A stretch of 64,000 nucleotides of DNA from Glaciecola sp. KUL10 (GTDB lineage: Bacteria; Pseudomonadota; Gammaproteobacteria; Enterobacterales; Alteromonadaceae). Position numbers and translations under genes: made by a program. Numbering within the stretch: the first letter of the stretch is position 1; each line of letters opens with the position of its first letter. This document shows positions 19,401 through 28,068 of the stretch, piece after piece. The notes beneath the pieces were generated by a model, which was not told the DNA's origin, made no database searches, and worked only from the letters and a program-made list of their open reading frames with translations. The stretch is taken from assembly GCF_003203515.1 (NCBI RefSeq), contig NZ_BGNG01000007.1, forward strand, positions 1-64,000, read 5' to 3'.

Positions 19401-20489
19401 TTAAAAGTAAACATGAGTTTGAAAAAAAACAAAGTCACTCGTTCTGCTTGGTTGTTGTGGAATACCCTCAGAGCTTCTTACTCCACTGCGTAATTGAAGG
19501 TTAGAAATCGGCGCATACTCAACAACAATAGAGTAACGTGTCTCTTCGTTGTTTGAAATGTCGCGATCCGGGTCGTAATATTCCCCAGTTAATTTAAGGT
19601 TTAAACCCTTCATTACCTCATAATTTGCCTCAATCAAACTGACAAACTCTTCTATGTCTTCGTCAGCATCTTGTGATGTTTGGATAATATTTGCTTCGGC
19701 TAATAAGGCCAACTTCTTCCATGACCACCCGCCATAGACGTTCAAAAAGCGTTGTTCGTTTCTATCGGCACTATTTACCACAATCGTGGAACCTATCCTG
19801 GCAGCGTCAAAGAGTCGCTCAAACTTAGCGCCATACAGAAAATTGTCATCATTGTTTGCTACTGAGCTAGTGCCGTTAGTGACAAAAAAGTTGATGATAG
19901 TTTTATCATACTCAAGGCCAAGCTCAATACCATTGTCACTGCTGTCAAAATTAAAGCCCGTTACCTGGCGCACAAAAGATGTATCATCTTCAAGTCTCCA
20001 CCCATACGGGACATACATTTTCCCAGCTTTCACATAGTGATTTCCGGAAAACTTGTACATGACGAAAGCTTCACGATTTATAGCTGCACCCGGCGCAATT
20101 TGTTGGTCAATATAAAAGGTGAACTTTGAGTCTTTGGGTTGCAGAGTTACATAAACCTGAGCTGAATCTACTCTAAAAGTAGATGAATTTGTATCCGCAT
20201 TATCGCGGGATGCTTGCGCGTTATATCGAAAGTTACCTCCTACACTCAAATAATCTGTTAACTTTCCAATATCTGCATTTGTCATATTCGACATGCTCTT
20301 GGGTAGTTGAATATGTCCATAAACATTACCAAATTTTGTTCTTTGGCCACCACCTAGTGGATTAATATGACATGCACTGCATTTTGCACCAGTTTTTACC
20401 GCTAAATATGGTTCAGCTACGGCATTTTTTGCAATAAACAATAGTCCGCTAATCGTTAATGCGAAACATAAATTAATGAGATATTTCAT
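19401..20489 (-). CDS. outer-membrane beta-barrel with N-terminal CxxCH haem motif
   Basis: 362 residues with a signal peptide (about 1-25). Straight after it is a c-type haem motif CSACH in KTGAKCSACHINPLGGG (about residues 37-41), then about 270 residues of porin-like strands ending in an aromatic residue (THVYF). The layout suggests a barrel with a covalently attached periplasmic haem, reminiscent in general of porin-cytochrome electron conduits but not recognisable as MtrB. The start overlaps the upstream lipoprotein gene by 17 bases and has a near-perfect Shine-Dalgarno AAGGAGG within that gene, so the two are translationally linked. Function inferred only. Confidence 0.65.
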   Translation of the reverse strand: MKYLINLCFALTISGLLFIAKNAVAEPYLAVKTGAKCSACHINPLGGGQRTKFGNVYGHIQLPKSMSNMTNADIGKLTDYLSVGGNFRYNAQASRDNADTNSSTFRVDSAQVYVTLQPKDSKFTFYIDQQIAPGAAINREAFVMYKFSGNHYVKAGKMYVPYGWRLEDDTSFVRQVTGFNFDSSDNGIELGLEYDKTIINFFVTNGTSSVANNDDNFLYGAKFERLFDAARIGSTIVVNSADRNEQRFLNVYGGWSWKKLALLAEANIIQTSQDADEDIEEFVSLIEANYEVMKGLNLKLTGEYYDPDRDISNNEETRYSIVVEYAPISNLQLRSGVRSSEGIPQQPSRTSDFVFFQTHVYF

Positions 20490-21351
20490 GAATCAAAGCT
20501 CCTCCTTGAAATCCGTCCATATCGCCATCTAGCACATATCCGCTTTCACTGGTGATAGAGGATAAGGACGGTTGATTAATTGTTAAAGTGAGTAGAGTAG
20601 GGAGTTTGTCGAGCTGGCTAAATTTTACGCTGAGCGTTTTTTTATCTAGCCATACAAATGATTTGTTCGCCAGAACGATAGTGTTATCTTCAGGGTTTAC
20701 CAACTGAGCGCTCGAGGCATCAAATGTAGATGTCTGCATTGCTTGACTAAATGAAATGTTGGCGATTATCTGTCCAGCATCAATTTTGTCTATACTAACT
20801 CCAGCGGTGACTTGCGTTGAATCTAGGGGCGCACCGTCGTTAATCCATTGCTTTATAGTGTCTTGAGTTTCTTGATCTAAGGGGGTAAGCCCTAACGGCA
20901 TTTGGTTTCCAGCAATTGGAGCTCCTGAAATTTTTAAGTATAAGAAACTGTTGTCAGCATCCCCTGGAAGAACTCGTTTAAAAGTCGGGTTGGTTGCCGA
21001 ATCAACCTCAATCAAGTTGATCCGTGAGGTTTCAAGGTCGTCTAAGCCGAGCCCAAGTGGCGCATTGCTTCCAGCATGACACTGAACACATACTGGCGTA
21101 AAAACCTTTTCTTGAATAGACGCTAATGTGGGTTTGATACTACCATCATCAGGCTCATCAGGCTCATCAGGCTCATCAGGCTCATCAGGCTCATCAGGTG
21201 GTGTTTCGGTAGGAGGATCAGCGGGTGTTACAGGCTGGTTAGGGTCAATGGGCTGGCCATTGTTATCGAGTCCATCTCCATCGCCCGCACTACATCCTGC
21301 TAGGGTAAGTGCTGTCAATAATACGCTCAGCAAACGTTTGTGAGTTTTCAT
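20473..21351 (-). CDS. lipoprotein with c-type haem motif and DEP-repeat linker
   Basis: 292 residues from the ATG at 21351, chosen because AAGGGAA lies just upstream; a start 27 bases earlier is possible but lacks one. Type II signal peptide with lipobox LTLAGC. A low-complexity acidic linker (repeated Asp-Glu-Pro) follows, then a cytochrome-c-like domain with CVQCH (in VFTPVCVQCHAGSN) and a possible Met ligand in GNQMPLG. The C-terminal part is beta-rich and ends with a Gly-rich segment. It is probably a membrane-anchored monohaem electron carrier working with the haem-motif barrel encoded downstream. Confidence 0.7.
   Translation of the reverse strand: MKTHKRLLSVLLTALTLAGCSAGDGDGLDNNGQPIDPNQPVTPADPPTETPPDEPDEPDEPDEPDEPDDGSIKPTLASIQEKVFTPVCVQCHAGSNAPLGLGLDDLETSRINLIEVDSATNPTFKRVLPGDADNSFLYLKISGAPIAGNQMPLGLTPLDQETQDTIKQWINDGAPLDSTQVTAGVSIDKIDAGQIIANISFSQAMQTSTFDASSAQLVNPEDNTIVLANKSFVWLDKKTLSVKFSQLDKLPTLLTLTINQPSLSSITSESGYVLDGDMDGFQGGALIHEISH
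21146..21199. repeat. six-copy 9-base tandem repeat inside the lipoprotein gene
   Basis: Six in-phase copies of TCATCAGGC (the last ending in T) starting at 21146, 21155, 21164, 21173, 21182 and 21191. On the minus strand they encode Asp-Glu-Pro repeats in the linker between lipid anchor and haem domain. Copy number could vary by slippage without breaking the frame. Confidence 0.9.
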
Positions 21352-21725
21352 GTGTATTCCCTTGGGATTAAGTAACAATATCTACATTGATGGTTTGTAC
21401 CTTCAATAACCAAGGTTACGCCGGCGTTTGATTGAAAGTTGCAAGCTACTATGGATTGTTAGAGGGAAAATCTGCAGTTTAGGCCGAACGAAACGGGTGA
21501 GGCCTTATTTTTTCTGGTACGCACTAACTGGTCTGAGCTTTAAAAAATCAGTTAAATTTGTAAAATACTAAGTGAAGCGAAACAGTTTCTTGTGGACACA
21601 GAGACAGATAAGTTGCTAAGCAAAGCAAGCATTCAATATTGAAATTATCCTGTACGATAATCGCGAGAAGGACTATGTTAAGACAATTACATGGAGTACA
21701 TGTTCTTGCTACCCCTTGATGTATA
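21352..21725. other. 374-base intergenic region
   Basis: Between the leftward AraC-type regulator and the leftward haem lipoprotein gene. It probably contains the lipoprotein promoter. A reading frame on the minus strand here (to 21820) overlaps the regulator and has no family features, so I treat it as a shadow. No operator was recognised. Confidence 0.45.
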
Positions 21726-22790
21726 TTAGTTTGCAGATAGTTGTTTGCGATATTGACCAGGAGTAAGCCCCGTAAACTCCTTGAAGACTCTTGTAAACGG
21801 AGCAGCTGATGAAAAGCCACTTTCTATGCCAACAACGAGTACTGACCAATCCTGCTTGTCAGGGGCACTCAAAATACTTTTAGCGTGCTCAACACGCATT
21901 TGATTAATATAATGATTGAAGTTTTTGGCGCTAAAATGGTTTTGCATAATGGTGCGAATACGATACTCAGGAACGTCTAACTCGCGAGCAATACCAGCAA
22001 CGCGTAAATTAGGTTCTAAAAAACGCTTATCTTCAATTAAGAGCGTCTGTATGTGTTCGGCAAGGTTGGTCTCCTCTTGAGTCACTGAGTTCGATTCTCT
22101 TAGCTTTTTTCCAATTTGAAATTGTCGAAAGTGAATGAGTACATGTGAAATTGATAGTATCAATGTGTAAGCGAACACTACGAGCCAATCGCGCCCAACT
22201 CCTTCTGATAAATCCCTTGGAAGTGCTGCCGCAATTAACATAACACTGACGATGCCCGTGATTAGAGAAGACAAGTAAACAATTGATATCTTACGCAGAA
22301 TTGCCGTTGCATGTTTTAAAACTCGGTAGCCCTCCCAAAAAGCGAGAATGAGCATACCTGAAGATAAAATAGTGATTGCTTCGGATAAGATCGTGTTAGT
22401 CACTGTCAGCCATTCTGTATTGGCTAACCACATCTTTTCAGCAAAACGTAACAAATGCCTCAGCACTAAGAGTGCGCCGAGTAGGCCAACGAACAATAGG
22501 TGGTGCTGATTAATCGCATTGGATTTTCTGAAAAATGTACGTGCAAATAACCAGTAGCCGCTGCAAGTAGCGAAGCCAAATATACCTATTAGATGATGGT
22601 ATGGTGAGCAGTACTCAGCAGAGAATACATAAGCCATATGCATTGAAGATGATGCGCAAAAAAATGCAAAGGCTAAATGCAGATCATGCTTATCTCGACG
22701 TTTAAAATGAATAATGGCGAGCCCAATACACAAAAAAACAACCATTAATTGCAAAATCTTAAGCAGTTCCAATACGCATCTCCTTTCCAC
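21726..22790 (-). CDS. membrane-bound AraC-family regulator
   Basis: 354 residues. Seven predicted transmembrane helices occupy about residues 8-222. The cytoplasmic C-terminal AraC DNA-binding domain (about 250-350) has two HTH parts: VAGIARELDVPEYRIRTIMQ, and VVGIESGFSSAAPFTRVFKEFTGLTPGQYRKQL, which is the classical AraC signature. It would sense a membrane or envelope signal and regulate nearby genes. It is divergent from the small membrane protein gene at 22936 and upstream of the haem lipoprotein/barrel pair, either of which may be a target. Confidence 0.85.
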   Translation of the reverse strand: MERRCVLELLKILQLMVVFLCIGLAIIHFKRRDKHDLHLAFAFFCASSSMHMAYVFSAEYCSPYHHLIGIFGFATCSGYWLFARTFFRKSNAINQHHLLFVGLLGALLVLRHLLRFAEKMWLANTEWLTVTNTILSEAITILSSGMLILAFWEGYRVLKHATAILRKISIVYLSSLITGIVSVMLIAAALPRDLSEGVGRDWLVVFAYTLILSISHVLIHFRQFQIGKKLRESNSVTQEETNLAEHIQTLLIEDKRFLEPNLRVAGIARELDVPEYRIRTIMQNHFSAKNFNHYINQMRVEHAKSILSAPDKQDWSVLVVGIESGFSSAAPFTRVFKEFTGLTPGQYRKQLSAN

Positions 22791-22935
22791 TTGTGAGTAA
22801 TATTACATTAGTTCTGTTTATTTTCGATCTGAACGTTCGATTTTGTTTTTTCGTGGATCAAATTTGAAATTTGAACCTATTTCAACATCTGGTAGTGGCA
22901 GTATTACGCAGAAATTTTAAAAACGAGGTGTTGTT

Positions 22936-23403
22936 ATGAAAAATGAAATTACTATCGAAAATGAAATTATAAAAGGTGCCCCAGCAGTTCCACTCTGGAA
23001 AACTTGGGGACTAAGGCTGTTTTTTGCGGGCTTAGTTTTTGTGATTGGGAGATGGCAGTTAATCTACATTTTAGAGGGGCCTTCAGATTGGACGCCTTGG
23101 CGTGGAGTGGGGCATTCATTTCTATTTGCACTAGCCATATTATCTATAGGCGGCATGTTTCGTCCATTGGCTTTATTACCTATTATGATATTTGAAATCG
23201 TTTGGAAAGTTGTATGGCTACTTGCTGTAGCGCTTCCGCTATGGATGGCTGGAGAGCAAATTCCGGGTGTTGTAAGTATTCAAGGATCAATAATTGGGAG
23301 TTGTTTAATCGCTACAGTTATCCCTTGGAAATATGTATGGTGGAGATATTTCAAACAGCCATTAGAGCCATGGAGGCGTAAAAAGCAAAAAGCTGCGGAA
23401 TAA
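22936..23403 (+). CDS. four-helix membrane protein, unknown
   Basis: 155 residues with about four transmembrane helices (24-46, 60-81, 85-107, 118-136) and a basic tail. It is rich in Trp. No family recognised with certainty. It is divergent from the membrane-bound AraC regulator, with a shared 145-base intergenic region containing a short GAACGTTC palindrome, so it is a candidate target of that regulator. A GAGGTG ribosome site is well spaced. Confidence 0.65.
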   Translation: MKNEITIENEIIKGAPAVPLWKTWGLRLFFAGLVFVIGRWQLIYILEGPSDWTPWRGVGHSFLFALAILSIGGMFRPLALLPIMIFEIVWKVVWLLAVALPLWMAGEQIPGVVSIQGSIIGSCLIATVIPWKYVWWRYFKQPLEPWRRKKQKAAE

Positions 23404-23506
23404 ACCTACGTAAAATTTGGGGGGTGTTAGCGTCCGTTATATTCGCCCCTAGCTATAAAACTGTGTTACTGATTAAGCGTTTAAAACAAAACAGTAAGGA
23501 ATTTGT

Positions 23507-24310
23507 ATGCGATTAGCAAATAAAATAGCACTTATTACTGGAGGGGCCAGAGGTATTGGTGAAGCAACAGCAAAGGCTTTTGCAGCAGAAGGTGCCCACG
23601 TAATTATTACCGATATTAATGATCAGCAGGGAAATGAAGTTGTTAGTAGTTTAGCTGAGCGAAGTGAATATCTGCACCTGGATGTATCGAAACCCGAGGA
23701 TTGGCAAAGAGTCCATGCAAGTATCCTAGCTAAATATGGTCGTATCGATATTTTAGTTAACAATGCTGGCATAACAGGTTTTTTAGAAACCAGTGGACCA
23801 CATGACCCTGAGCATTTGGACTTGGTCAGTTGGCAAAAAGTAAATTCGGTAAACATTGATGGCGTGGTGTTAGGCTGCCAAGTAGCTATTAAATTGATGA
23901 AGAAATCAACAGCTGCAAGTATTGTTAATATCTCTTCTCGCTCAGGTATTGTTGGTATTCCAGCAGCAGCGGCTTATGCTGCAAGCAAGGCCGCTGTCAG
24001 AAATCACACCAAAACGGTAGCACTTTATTGTGCCGAAAAAGGCTACCCAATAAGGTGTAATTCAATTCACCCTGGGGCGATATTAACGCCAATGTGGGAC
24101 GCCATGCTCGGTGAAGGTGAGGCCAGAATTGCTGCTATAAAGGCAGTTGCTTCCGATATCCCACTAGGCACAATGGGAACACCAGAAGATGTTGCTTATG
24201 CCGCATTATATCTGGCGTCTAATGAGTCTAAATACGTAACTGGTATCGAGCTTAACATTGATGGCGGCATACTCGCTGGCAGCGCAGCTGCACCAACCCA
24301 AGAGATGTAA
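23507..24310 (+). CDS. short-chain dehydrogenase/reductase
   Basis: 267-residue classical SDR. The cofactor motif TGGARGIG (about 10-17) and an Asp after beta2 (ITDIND, near residue 37) suggest NAD(H) preference. The structural NNAG motif, the catalytic Ser in NISSRSG and the YAASK Tyr-Lys pair are all present. The C-terminal segment GIELNIDGGILAG is typical of the family. Similar proteins oxidise secondary alcohols (cyclohexanol- or steroid-type), but the substrate cannot be deduced. It is preceded by a good ribosome site (AAGGAAT) and sits 103 bases behind the membrane protein gene. Confidence 0.88.
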   Translation: MRLANKIALITGGARGIGEATAKAFAAEGAHVIITDINDQQGNEVVSSLAERSEYLHLDVSKPEDWQRVHASILAKYGRIDILVNNAGITGFLETSGPHDPEHLDLVSWQKVNSVNIDGVVLGCQVAIKLMKKSTAASIVNISSRSGIVGIPAAAAYAASKAAVRNHTKTVALYCAEKGYPIRCNSIHPGAILTPMWDAMLGEGEARIAAIKAVASDIPLGTMGTPEDVAYAALYLASNESKYVTGIELNIDGGILAGSAAAPTQEM

Positions 24311-24449
24311 AAAATCATTAAAGGACGGAGCCTTGAAGACATGGGGTAGTTAAACAAGCGTTGTCGTAAAATATAAATTCAAAAAAGTTGTGAGATTTTT
24401 CTAGCTAGCGCGAATCATTAGTTAAGTAGGTTTTGTTAACGAGGATATG

Positions 24450-24560
24450 ATGGTTGTGATTAATCACCATTGCGTAAAGAATTTAATGTTAGCTTGGATT
24501 CACGCACACGAAGAATTGAATCCAAAATCAATCAATAAGCCCTTTACAAAAGGTGACTGA
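24450..24560 (+). CDS. possible 36-residue leader peptide before the ECF sigma gene
   Basis: A short frame from ATG 24450 (a second ATG at 24447) with GAGG five bases upstream. It encodes a peptide beginning MVVINHHCVKNL and ending at TGA 24558-24560, four bases before the GTG start of the sigma factor and in the same frame. It has a His-His-Cys...His-x-His arrangement that could bind a metal. It may be a translated leader coupled to the sigma gene, or chance. Confidence 0.35.
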   Translation: MVVINHHCVKNLMLAWIHAHEELNPKSINKPFTKGD

Positions 24561-24563
24561 TAA

Positions 24564-25079
24564 GTGCAAATTTCGAAGAAAAGTGAAATGTGCCCAGACA
24601 AGCAAACGCTGTATCTTGAGATCATAGAAAAACACAAGGGTATCGTTTTCAAAATCACTCGTGCCTACTGTAGAAATGAGTTTGAAAGAGAAGACTTAGC
24701 TCAAGAAATACTGGCTCAAATTTGGCGCTCTTTAGATACGTATCAAGAAACATTCAAAATAACGACATGGATGTATCGAGTGGCACTAAATGTGGCAATT
24801 TCGTTTTATAGGAAAGACAAATCAGTCGCATACAAGCATCTGCAGATGGAAGATAAACTACTCAGCTATGATATGGAAAAAGAAAGCGAAAATGAACAGG
24901 GTTTGATCAAACTTTATGAGTTTATTAACCAACTGAACGATATAGATAAAGCGGTGCTATTGATGTACTTAGAAGGCGAAAACCAGTCTGAAATTGCTTC
25001 TAATTTAAATATCACGGTATCAAATGTCTCAACCAAAATCAGTCGGATCAAGCAAAAACTAGAGCAGAAGGCTGCTTAA
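24564..25079 (+). CDS. ECF-type RNA polymerase sigma factor
   Basis: 171 residues. Region 2 carries AYCRNEFEREDLAQEILAQIWRSLDTYQ and the -10-contacting TTWMYRVALNVAISFYRK. Region 4 has an HTH: AVLLMYLEGENQSEIASNLNITVSNVSTKISRIKQKL. It would redirect RNA polymerase to an envelope or stress regulon. Start: GTG at 24564, supported by AAGGTG upstream; ATG at 24588 is an alternative. It lies 18 bases ahead of a membrane protein gene that is likely its anti-sigma partner. Confidence 0.85.
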   Translation: MQISKKSEMCPDKQTLYLEIIEKHKGIVFKITRAYCRNEFEREDLAQEILAQIWRSLDTYQETFKITTWMYRVALNVAISFYRKDKSVAYKHLQMEDKLLSYDMEKESENEQGLIKLYEFINQLNDIDKAVLLMYLEGENQSEIASNLNITVSNVSTKISRIKQKLEQKAA

Positions 25080-25097
25080 ATTAAAGAGGTAATAAGT

Positions 25098-25769
25098 ATG
25101 AATTTAGAGCAAATGCAAACCATGTGGCAATCACATAGCGCAAAATTAGACGAGTGTATTAGTCTCAATAAAAGCCATTTAGTAGATAAGCAGTTCGAAA
25201 GTAAAAAAAATGAGTTAAATAAGCTCAAGGTTACGAGAGCAATTGAAGGCTTGTTGTTTTTTGTCGTTGTCTTTTTGCTATGGAAGTACATCGTTTCTTC
25301 TTGGGAGTTAAGTGCGCCAGTGGTGTCGGCCTTTATACTGAATATATTTGCTATTGTCGGCTTAGCGGGAAGCATTGGACAAATAGTGCTGTTGAACAAT
25401 ATTGATTTCTCCAAGCCTGTTAAAGAAACAGTAACAGACCTTATTGCGGTGCGTTCGCATAATTTGAATAACTTTAAGCTTATTAGCCTTTCAGTTCCGC
25501 TATATATGGCTTATGTCTTTTTAGCTTATGACATAGTTTTTAGCGTAGACTTATTCTCACTAATGTCAGCTCAAACCCAGGCAGTGTTTGCTGCTGTTTC
25601 ATTATTGACTGGTGGACTGGTTGTATACTTAATTAATAAACTTAAGCCAGAAAATAGAAACAATAAATTAATTGGGTGGCTGTTTAAGGAAGTATCGGGC
25701 GAAAGATTAACTCACTTGTTGGATGAACTTGAAAACTTGGAAAACGCCAGCCTATCAAGAGTGTTTTAA
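25098..25769 (+). CDS. membrane protein, probable anti-sigma partner
   Basis: 223 residues. An N-terminal cytoplasmic segment (1-50: LEQMQTMWQSHSAKLDECISLNK...), with the MxxLWxxQ-like phrase typical of proteins co-encoded with ECF sigma factors, is followed by four transmembrane helices (about 53-70, 75-95, 128-150, 160-178) and a helical cytoplasmic tail. It lacks the zinc-binding His-x3-Cys-x2-Cys motif of ZAS anti-sigma factors. Its position 18 bases after the sigma gene is the main evidence for an anti-sigma role. Confidence 0.6.
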   Translation: MNLEQMQTMWQSHSAKLDECISLNKSHLVDKQFESKKNELNKLKVTRAIEGLLFFVVVFLLWKYIVSSWELSAPVVSAFILNIFAIVGLAGSIGQIVLLNNIDFSKPVKETVTDLIAVRSHNLNNFKLISLSVPLYMAYVFLAYDIVFSVDLFSLMSAQTQAVFAAVSLLTGGLVVYLINKLKPENRNNKLIGWLFKEVSGERLTHLLDELENLENASLSRVF

Positions 25770-25903
25770 TTAACTTTATTGCCACAACATTTTTTAACGG
25801 TGGGGGAGCTTAATTGGCCCCTCGCTTTTGATAATACAACTAGCAGCTAAAGTCAGATTATTGCCTAAATTAGCACGAAAATTTAATGAGAGGTTTATAA
25901 ATT

Positions 25904-26329
25904 TTGAATGACAGCGTAATAGATTTGGTTAGCGTTACGATACAAGTATTCGGTTTGCTGTTGGTGGCGATTGAGCTTTATTTACCGAAATTAGCGGAAC
26001 GTCTTAAAGTATTCTTAGAAACAGTTCAATTTCGATTTGTTGGCAGACCAGCGAAGAAACAGGACTGGCACTGGGTTGCAATTGGAGCCTATATTACTAT
26101 TTGGGTAATTTCGGTCGCTATCGTCTCAATAATGGAGCCCTCGATGAGTATCGTTGCAAATGCTGCCTTTACAATCTTTACAATATTCTTTGGAATAGTC
26201 ACCTTTATAAGCAAGGTTTTTGTAAGACTAGGCATAGTGCTTGGCAGAGGGAATGCTATCGGTGGTGTTGGCCTAGTTTTAGCTTTAATTGGTTTTACGG
26301 TAGAGATATCCAAGATGGTTATCGCTTAA
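25904..26329 (+). CDS. unknown three-helix membrane protein
   Basis: 141 residues, TTG start at 25904 with AGAGG ten bases upstream; no in-frame ATG is close. Predicted helices at about 7-26, 58-78 and 82-104, and a Gly-rich fourth (113-138). No recognisable family. It follows the ECF/membrane-protein pair by 135 bases in the same direction. Confidence 0.5.
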   Translation: MNDSVIDLVSVTIQVFGLLLVAIELYLPKLAERLKVFLETVQFRFVGRPAKKQDWHWVAIGAYITIWVISVAIVSIMEPSMSIVANAAFTIFTIFFGIVTFISKVFVRLGIVLGRGNAIGGVGLVLALIGFTVEISKMVIA

Positions 26330-26883
26330 CCGTCAAAGCTAGATAGACGCGTTGAAAATATGAGTCTCATAAGAATTAATGGCATATGACTATCTTGATT
26401 GATGACTTCAAATCGCTTTTTCAAACGATGATGATGCTCAACCCTCTATGACTGCGAAACAATATCGTGACAACCCTTATCACTTCTCAAATTCGGTCAA
26501 CTTCAGGCTTATTTTAGCGCTAGGTACTCAGTGACTTAAAAAATAGTCATACCACCATTTCACCGAACAAAGTAATGTATCTGTATTTTAGAAAACTTAC
26601 CAAGTGGTCAGTTATTTGCGGGTGTAAATTGTTGAATATATTGATTTTTAATTTTTACTGTGGGATTTTTAATTCTACTGGCATCATTAATGCAAAGGTT
26701 TATCCATAAGCGTAAAAATTACAAGTTTTGTAGACATTTGCGCCATTACATTGCAAATAATTAAAAAACTGCACCAAAAAAGTGAATGTTGGTTTTTTAT
26801 TATTTCTGTGTATTTAGACCGTGTGATTTGTTGTGGTTTGAATCCGTCAACAAATTACTAACTTTGCATTAGGAAGCTTTAGG
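26330..26883. other. 554-base upstream region of the purine locus
   Basis: AT-rich non-coding region before the first purine-locus gene. It carries the RutR-box-like palindrome at 26596-26611 and presumably the operon promoter. Apart from this I see no small ORF or RNA structure that stands out. Confidence 0.6.
26596..26611. promoter_or_regulatory. RutR-box-like operator ahead of the purine operon
   Basis: CTTACCAAGTGGTCAG is a near-perfect palindrome with the ACC-N4-GGT core. It matches the E. coli RutR consensus TTGACCAnnTGGTCAA at 11 of 14 defined positions. It lies about 270 bases before the first gene. Related sites occur at 40580 and 52162, and the TetR/RutR-like protein encoded at 39767 is the likely binder (inference). 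Confidence 0.55.
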
Positions 26884-28005
26884 ATGGATGAGCAAACACG
26901 CCCACTGTTTAAACATATTAGAAATCACGATGCTTTGTTCAGTGAATTAGCGCTTATCCGAAATAACTATATTGCTTCTTTGGGACTAAAAGACTATCGC
27001 TTTCACAAAACGCCAAAACAAATAACACCATCAGGCCAGCGTTTATCAATCGAGCCTGAACGAAGTATCGTTATACATGATTACAAAGCTGTGACAGGTG
27101 TTAAGCCAATTTTATGCAAGCAATTAGCCGGTTTTAGTATCATTCCCGATAGTGATATTGGTTTTCGATACCCAACGGCTGCATTAGCTGGACTAGAAGC
27201 TCCTTATATTAAGCGATTTAGATCAGAGTATTTTCACCGCGTTGACGAACATCGTGATATTTGCCGACCCATAAACTTGTCCTATGGCATAAAAAGCAGA
27301 GGTAAAAGCGATAATCGTGAGGAATATGAGGTATGGGTACCTGAGGACAAGCTAAGCCACGATCCAAGTCCTTTATTTATTGAAAAATACGCCGAAGATC
27401 TCCCGAAAGCTATACTCGACTTTGCTAGCCAGCCTCCTTTAGTACATGGTTGGATGGGAGTGAAGCGTTGCGCGTTTGAAGGTATCTATCAGGAGCCTAG
27501 CTTAGGAGATATAGCGGTATGCATCGCACTATCTTTAGATTCATACAATATCGGCGCTCGCCCAGACTTATCCTTTTCAGAAAATACTCAAAGCTCCATT
27601 GCTTGTGGTGGTGCAGAGTTTGAGTGGGAAGTATTAGGTTTTTACTGTCCAGATAGTGTGCAACCCAGTCAGGAGCAAATCTGGTCTGCGATTAACAAAG
27701 CCATTGATGCAATCTCAGAACCACTCGAAACAGCATTTAGTCGCGATATTGTGGCGAGTGATGAAAGCAAAACAGAACGTATTTTAAGTGCTGTTTTTGA
27801 AAGTGGTACCACGGTTGACGAAGTTGAGGCGCTTAACTTGAAACCTTGGGAGTTTTTACAGACTCAAAGTGAGTACCGCAAAAAGCCCCGTGATAACACC
27901 CGAAGTATCAATTTATTAGGGCGGCTAAACCGACTTTTTTACAACCCCGAATATGCATTGCCATCGCTGCGCGAACTTCATCATCTTGCGGCCTTAGAAA
28001 TATGA
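26884..28005 (+). CDS. unknown protein leading the purine-catabolism operon
   Basis: 373 residues, soluble, with no signal peptide or membrane helix; I do not recognise the family. The protein has a basic N-terminal third, a middle part with HGWMGVKRCAFEG and SIACGGAEFEWEVLGFYCPD (conserved-looking Cys/Gly phrases), and a helical C-terminal end (SLRELHHLAALEI). It lies 63 bases before the urate/xanthine permease gene in the same direction and downstream of a RutR-like operator, so it is presumably expressed with purine degradation. It might be a missing enzyme or an accessory protein, but the sequence gives no catalytic motif. Confidence 0.7.
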   Translation: MDEQTRPLFKHIRNHDALFSELALIRNNYIASLGLKDYRFHKTPKQITPSGQRLSIEPERSIVIHDYKAVTGVKPILCKQLAGFSIIPDSDIGFRYPTAALAGLEAPYIKRFRSEYFHRVDEHRDICRPINLSYGIKSRGKSDNREEYEVWVPEDKLSHDPSPLFIEKYAEDLPKAILDFASQPPLVHGWMGVKRCAFEGIYQEPSLGDIAVCIALSLDSYNIGARPDLSFSENTQSSIACGGAEFEWEVLGFYCPDSVQPSQEQIWSAINKAIDAISEPLETAFSRDIVASDESKTERILSAVFESGTTVDEVEALNLKPWEFLQTQSEYRKKPRDNTRSINLLGRLNRLFYNPEYALPSLRELHHLAALEI

Positions 28006-28068
28006 ATAAAAAGAATATCCAGAGTCTCTGTGTACTTAATATAAAAGTAATTAATAAAAGGGTAAACC

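Noticed and set aside
21548-21820. 90-residue frame overlapping the AraC-family gene
   Set aside because: No ribosome site or family features; lies partly inside the confident regulator gene in another frame.
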